Shown here: positions 4,413-6,542 of the stretch, in pieces
Layout of the letters: each line of letters begins with the position of its first letter
Position numbering within the stretch: the first letter of the stretch is position 1
Source: Nanobdellota archaeon
Lineage (GTDB): Archaea > Nanobdellota > Nanobdellia > Pacearchaeales > GW2011-AR1
DNA length: 6,542 bases
Assembly (NCBI GenBank): GCA_018825865.1
Contig: JAHKAF010000032.1
Span: forward strand, 1-6,542
Direction of reading: 5' to 3'
Translations under genes and position numbers: made by a program
Notes under the pieces: model-generated
What the model was told of the DNA's origin: nothing
Databases searched by the model: none
The model's input: the letters and a program-made list of their open reading frames with translations, nothing else

Positions 4413-5793
4413 CAATCTCAAGTTCCAAATTCTTTTTCAGCAAATCAATAAATTCATGCTCTTTTGTTTGCGAAATCATTGCGCCTGCTGCGAAAGCATG
4501 ACCTCCTACTTCTCCCCCAATCTCATCCACAACTCTTTTTAGAATTTCCCTGACGTTTCTTCCGTTTTCTCCAACCATTCTTGCTGATATTTTTATTTTA
4601 CTAGAAATTTCTTGAGCATCTTTTTCGATTAATGTAAGTTTAGAAGTTTCTCCGTCGTTGTAGTATGCCATTGTAATAATTATTGTGCCCTCTTCGTAAA
4701 GAGAGGATTTTGAAAGTATGCCTGCAATTGTGCCTGCCATGGTGTCTTTTATCTTGTCTTTAGCGTTTATTATAATGAAATCTTTTCCTTGGGTTTTTTC
4801 TGTTTCCGACGCAAACTTTAGCCCAGAGATTATGAACTGTTTGTATCGAGCATGAATTGCCTCTGCTTTTTTCTTTGCCTCTGGAATTTCCATACATAGT
4901 TGAATCGCAATGTCACTTCTTCCAAGTCTTGAACAGGCATTAATCATTGCACTTAACTCTCGTGCATCTTCAAGTTTATTGAATAATTTTATTAGAAAAA
5001 TGTCTCCGAGCATTTCCCGATTTTTTGTTTTAGGGTTTCTTAACATTATTGCAGTGACTAATCTCTCCATTTCTTCATCATCTAATTCTATTAAGCTTTT
5101 ATATTTCCCTTTTACAGGCGTCAAATTAACTTCTCTCAATAATTCAAAAACACCTTTTATATTTCCTGTAACTCCTGGGATATAAGGGTTTGAACAGAAT
5201 TCAAGAGTTCTGTTGAGGGGCCTTGTTGAAGGATAAATAAGCAAACCTCTTTTTTTCTTTATGTCTCCATCTTCCAGAATTCCATTATTTAATTTGTCTA
5301 TATTTTTCTCTAGAATATCTCCTATCATTCCGAGAATTGCCAATTTTGCAAGTTCTTTATTTTCACTATTAATTTGTTTGCAAAATAAGTAAGTTAGGCA
5401 GGAGCTGCTTATTTTTTGTTGATTATGAAGTTCAGGATTTATGATATTTATTCCTTCTGGAATCTCTTGGTCGATTTCGTGGTGGTCAATTATAAATACT
5501 TCTTTTGTAAAATGTTCTTTAATAGTATTTATATTACTTGATGCTAAATCTAAAAAAATTGTCAATTTATCTTTTGCGAGAGTTTTAATAAATTCTTTCT
5601 CAAGGTTCTTTACAATTTTTATAGAAAACTTTTTATCCAGTTTTTTCAATGCTTGTATCATTATTGCTGCGGAAGTTATCCCATCAGTATCAAAGTGGCT
5701 TATCACTTGAATCTCTTGGTCTTTGATTTCTTCTGCAAATCTTTTCGCAACAGATTTAATTTTCACTTCCAGAGAGGTTTCCTCTTTTTTCAT
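4402..5793 (-). CDS. RecJ-like DHH-family exonuclease (archaeal GAN/RecJ type)
   Basis: DHH phosphoesterases of the archaeal RecJ group include GAN, a single-strand-specific exonuclease that binds the GINS complex of the replicative helicase; others degrade RNA or short oligonucleotides. The 463 residues match the family's usual length. All motifs are present: motif I HFDTDG (His33, Asp35, Asp37), motif II FLDLASS (Asp82), motif III IDHHE (Asp103, His104, His105), motif IV GMIGD (Asp159), and the DHHA1 domain ending in VGGHAFAAGA (Gly430-Gly-His432). Mn2+ or Mg2+ catalysis is therefore expected to be intact. The gene begins 25 bases after the S15 stop and is preceded by AGGGGAT, a Shine-Dalgarno-like sequence, as expected for the second gene of an operon; no TATA box at the usual distance is evident. 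The rps15 - DHH pairing is frequent in archaea. Whether it is a true GAN cannot be told from sequence alone. Confidence 0.9.
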   Translation of the reverse strand: MKKEETSLEVKIKSVAKRFAEEIKDQEIQVISHFDTDGITSAAIMIQALKKLDKKFSIKIVKNLEKEFIKTLAKDKLTIFLDLASSNINTIKEHFTKEVFIIDHHEIDQEIPEGINIINPELHNQQKISSSCLTYLFCKQINSENKELAKLAILGMIGDILEKNIDKLNNGILEDGDIKKKRGLLIYPSTRPLNRTLEFCSNPYIPGVTGNIKGVFELLREVNLTPVKGKYKSLIELDDEEMERLVTAIMLRNPKTKNREMLGDIFLIKLFNKLEDARELSAMINACSRLGRSDIAIQLCMEIPEAKKKAEAIHARYKQFIISGLKFASETEKTQGKDFIIINAKDKIKDTMAGTIAGILSKSSLYEEGTIIITMAYYNDGETSKLTLIEKDAQEISSKIKISARMVGENGRNVREILKRVVDEIGGEVGGHAFAAGAMISQTKEHEFIDLLKKNLELEIVKI

Positions 5794-5818
5794 TTAATCC
5801 CCTATCAGATAAAGTAGC

Positions 5819-6181
5819 TTATTTTACAGGAATCTTAAAGTATTTCTTTAATTTTCTAACTTGTGCAAATATCCTATCTTTTTCCCTCTTTGCCCTTTTA
5901 TCTTGTTTATTTTTTTCGTTGTGTTTTTTAACCCTTTCCAATTTTTCTTCCACATTTTTTAAATCAGGGTTAATATACTTGTTTTTTTCTTTTAATATCT
6001 CTGAAATTTTTTTAAGGTAGTCTTTTGGATGTATTCCTTGGTGTCTCAGTTCTTCTCCTATTTTTTCACTTGTAAGACCTTTTTTTGCAAGTTCGATAAC
6101 TTTTTCTTCAAATTCATTTTGAGAAATCTTCTTAGCTTTTCCTGATTTTTCTTCAATTTTTTTCTCAGATTTTTTAGGCAT
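5819..6181 (-). CDS. rps15: 30S ribosomal protein S15 (archaeal type)
   Basis: S15 binds the central domain of 16S rRNA and is a primary assembly protein of the small subunit. The product (120 residues from the second Met) has a Lys/Glu-rich, probably disordered start (about 1-22), then the archaeal/eukaryotic N-terminal helical part with ELAKKGLTSEKIGEELRHQGIHPKDYLKKI, and finally the S15 helical bundle ending EKDRIFAQVRKLKKYFKIPVK. Archaeal S15 is usually about 150 residues; here the linkers and the C-terminal tail are short, as is common in reduced genomes. Two adjacent ATGs (6184 and 6181) exist; 6181 is 25.5 bases from the centre of the TATA box at 6203-6210 and is preferred. It is the first gene of an operon with the DHH nuclease. 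Confidence 0.85.
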   Translation of the reverse strand: MPKKSEKKIEEKSGKAKKISQNEFEEKVIELAKKGLTSEKIGEELRHQGIHPKDYLKKISEILKEKNKYINPDLKNVEEKLERVKKHNEKNKQDKRAKREKDRIFAQVRKLKKYFKIPVK

Positions 6182-6202
6182 CATATTAGATTGAAAATTT
6201 GA

Positions 6203-6210
6203 TTTTTAAA
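6203..6210 (-). promoter_or_regulatory. TATA box for the S15 - DHH operon
   Basis: The minus strand reads TTTAAAAA, centred 25.5 bases upstream of the ATG at 6181 and 22.5 from the one at 6184. This decides between the two neighbouring start codons. Confidence 0.5.
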
Positions 6211-6279
6211 GTTTGCTGTGTACTTATGAGGAGTTATTTAGAAACAAAGGTTTTTTAGCTTGAAATTAAAAACAAATAG

Positions 6280-6289
6280 TATTTAAATA
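6280..6289 (+). promoter_or_regulatory. TATA box upstream of the MinD/ParA leader
   Basis: TATTTAAATA is centred 24.5 bases before the ATG at 6309, the first codon of leader ORF 1. The same box at the same distance precedes the gene at 2125. Transcription should begin at about 6309, so the tandem repeats lie in the transcript. Confidence 0.5.
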
Positions 6290-6308
6290 AAAACTTCTTG
6301 GTTAAGAG

Positions 6309-6365
6309 ATGGAGAGGCTGATTGGAATTATTTCACTTAAAACTTATGTGGGGGTATCAAAGTGA
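6309..6365 (+). CDS. leader mini-ORF 1 (18 codons), duplicated start of the ATPase gene
   Basis: The ATG at 6309, at leaderless distance from a TATA box, opens MERLIGIISLK and then TYVGVSK before a TGA at 6363-6365. The IGIISLK part is the same as the N-terminus of the ATPase gene at 6412, but the Walker motif is absent. The TGA overlaps the GTG of mini-ORF 2 as GTGA, so ribosomes could re-start there. It may be a regulatory leader, or debris from a tandem duplication that broke an original start. Confidence 0.4.
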   Translation: MERLIGIISLKTYVGVSK

Positions 6366-6415
6366 AAACCATCGGAATTATTTCACTTAAAACTGGGTGG
6401 AGGGTATCAAAGTGA
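6362..6415 (+). CDS. leader mini-ORF 2 (17 codons)
   Basis: The GTG at 6362 opens MKTIGIISLK, the same first ten residues as the ATPase, then TGWRVSK and a TGA at 6413-6415. The TGA overlaps the ATPase GTG at 6412 by GTGA. A G-rich stretch (GGGGG, 6350-6354) lies upstream as a possible ribosome binding site. It may act as a coupling leader or be only a by-product of the repeat. Confidence 0.35.
   Translation: MKTIGIISLKTGWRVSK
6399..6404 (+). promoter_or_regulatory. Shine-Dalgarno sequence of the MinD/ParA gene
   Basis: GGAGGG ends seven bases before the GTG at 6412, matching the anti-Shine-Dalgarno CCTCC. This decides the GTG at 6412 over an in-frame GTG at 6397, which overlaps it. Confidence 0.55.
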
Positions 6416-6542
6416 AAACCATTGGAATTATTTCACTTAAAGGAGGTGTTGGTAAGACTTCAATTGTTGTTGCGTTAGGGTCTGCGATAGCTGATTTTGG
6501 TAAAAGTGTTTTGTTAATCGACGGTAATCTTTCAGCGCCGAA
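6412..6542 (+). CDS. MinD/ParA-type ATPase, N-terminal part (3' end outside window)
   Basis: The visible 43 codons read MKTIGIISLKGGVGKTS, then a helix (IVVALGSAIADFGK) and SVLLIDGNLSAP. KGGVGKTS is the deviant Walker A of the MinD/ParA/Mrp family, including the signature lysine in KGG, and LLIDGNLSAP is the strand and Asp that follow it in archaeal MinD-like proteins. Such ATPases dimerise on ATP and position division, chromosomal or surface machinery at membranes or on DNA; the exact cargo cannot be told from this fragment. The GTG at 6412 with GGAGGG is the best start. It is preceded by two truncated copies of its own N-terminus. If those two units were removed, the ATG at 6309 would read straight into this frame as MERLIGIISLKGGVGKT. 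An in-frame TAA at 6388-6390 prevents a longer N-terminus in the present sequence. Confidence 0.85.
   Translation, partial: MKTIGIISLKGGVGKTSIVVALGSAIADFGKSVLLIDGNLSAP

Larger units (their letters stand above)
6321..6441 (+). repeat. tandem direct repeat, 50-base period, about 2.4 copies
   Basis: Units begin at 6321, 6371 and 6421. The first two complete units differ at seven positions, six of them between 6345 and 6351. The third copy keeps the first 21 bases (GGAATTATTTCACTTAAA core) and then enters the ATPase coding sequence. Each complete unit ends in GGGTATCAAAGTGAAAACC, so it contains a Shine-Dalgarno-like G-run, a GTG start and early codons. The period is not a multiple of three, so each copy shifts the reading frame. 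Confidence 0.9.

Noticed and set aside
4910..5710. Plus-strand ORFs opposite the DHH nuclease
   Set aside because: They are antisense shadows within a gene whose catalytic motifs are all present on the minus strand.
6225..6257. Ten-codon ORF starting ATGAGGAGT
   Set aside because: It is too short to judge, has no TATA box at the usual distance, and occurs in an intergenic region where chance ORFs are expected.
6321..6441. CRISPR array
   Set aside because: The 50-base units are directly adjacent with only a short variable patch, there are no unique spacers of normal size, and the units encode the start of the adjacent gene.

Overview
The window looks like chromosomal DNA from an archaeon of the DPANN group, perhaps Woesearchaeota- or Pacearchaeota-like. 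That placement is inferred from gene content and style, not from a marker-gene comparison. The supporting signs are an archaeal information-processing gene set (translation factor aIF2-alpha, Nop10, archaeal-type S15, an archaeal RecJ-like DHH nuclease, endonuclease Q), an AT-rich composition, very compact spacing, unusually short versions of conserved proteins, and TATA boxes placed about 25 bases before start codons (leaderless transcripts).

Layout. (1) 1-659: the C-terminal end of a membrane-anchored surface protein (+), converging on a small three-helix membrane protein (-). (2) 659-1966: that membrane gene and an endonuclease Q gene (+) diverge from one palindromic TATA box. (3) 1970-3922: a minus-strand series, read right to left: aIF2-alpha, a Nudix-fold protein lacking its catalytic glutamates, a GC-richer segment of unknown nature, a two-helix membrane protein, a very short Nop10, and a 51-residue protein of unknown function. 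The aIF2-alpha to Nop10 order is a common archaeal arrangement, here opened up by inserted genes. (4) 4038-4412: an orphan plus-strand gene whose 3' end overlaps the DHH nuclease gene. (5) 4402-6184: an S15 - DHH nuclease operon (-). (6) 6280-6542: the start of a MinD/ParA-type ATPase gene (+), preceded by a tandem 50-base repeat that carries the ribosome binding site, the start codon and the first codons of the gene.

How the genes fit together. Most of the window serves translation and ribosome or rRNA maturation (S15, aIF2-alpha, Nop10) and DNA repair or replication (endonuclease Q, RecJ-like nuclease). The likely first genes of transcripts are preceded by a TATA-like box centred 24.5-26.5 bases before an ATG. 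The DHH nuclease gene, inside an operon, instead has a Shine-Dalgarno-like sequence. This spacing was used to choose several starts (710, 2543, 6181).

The most unusual structure is at the right end. The 50-base unit creates two mini-ORFs and then the ATPase gene, linked by GTGA stop/start overlaps, so the gene appears to have an iterated translation-start module.
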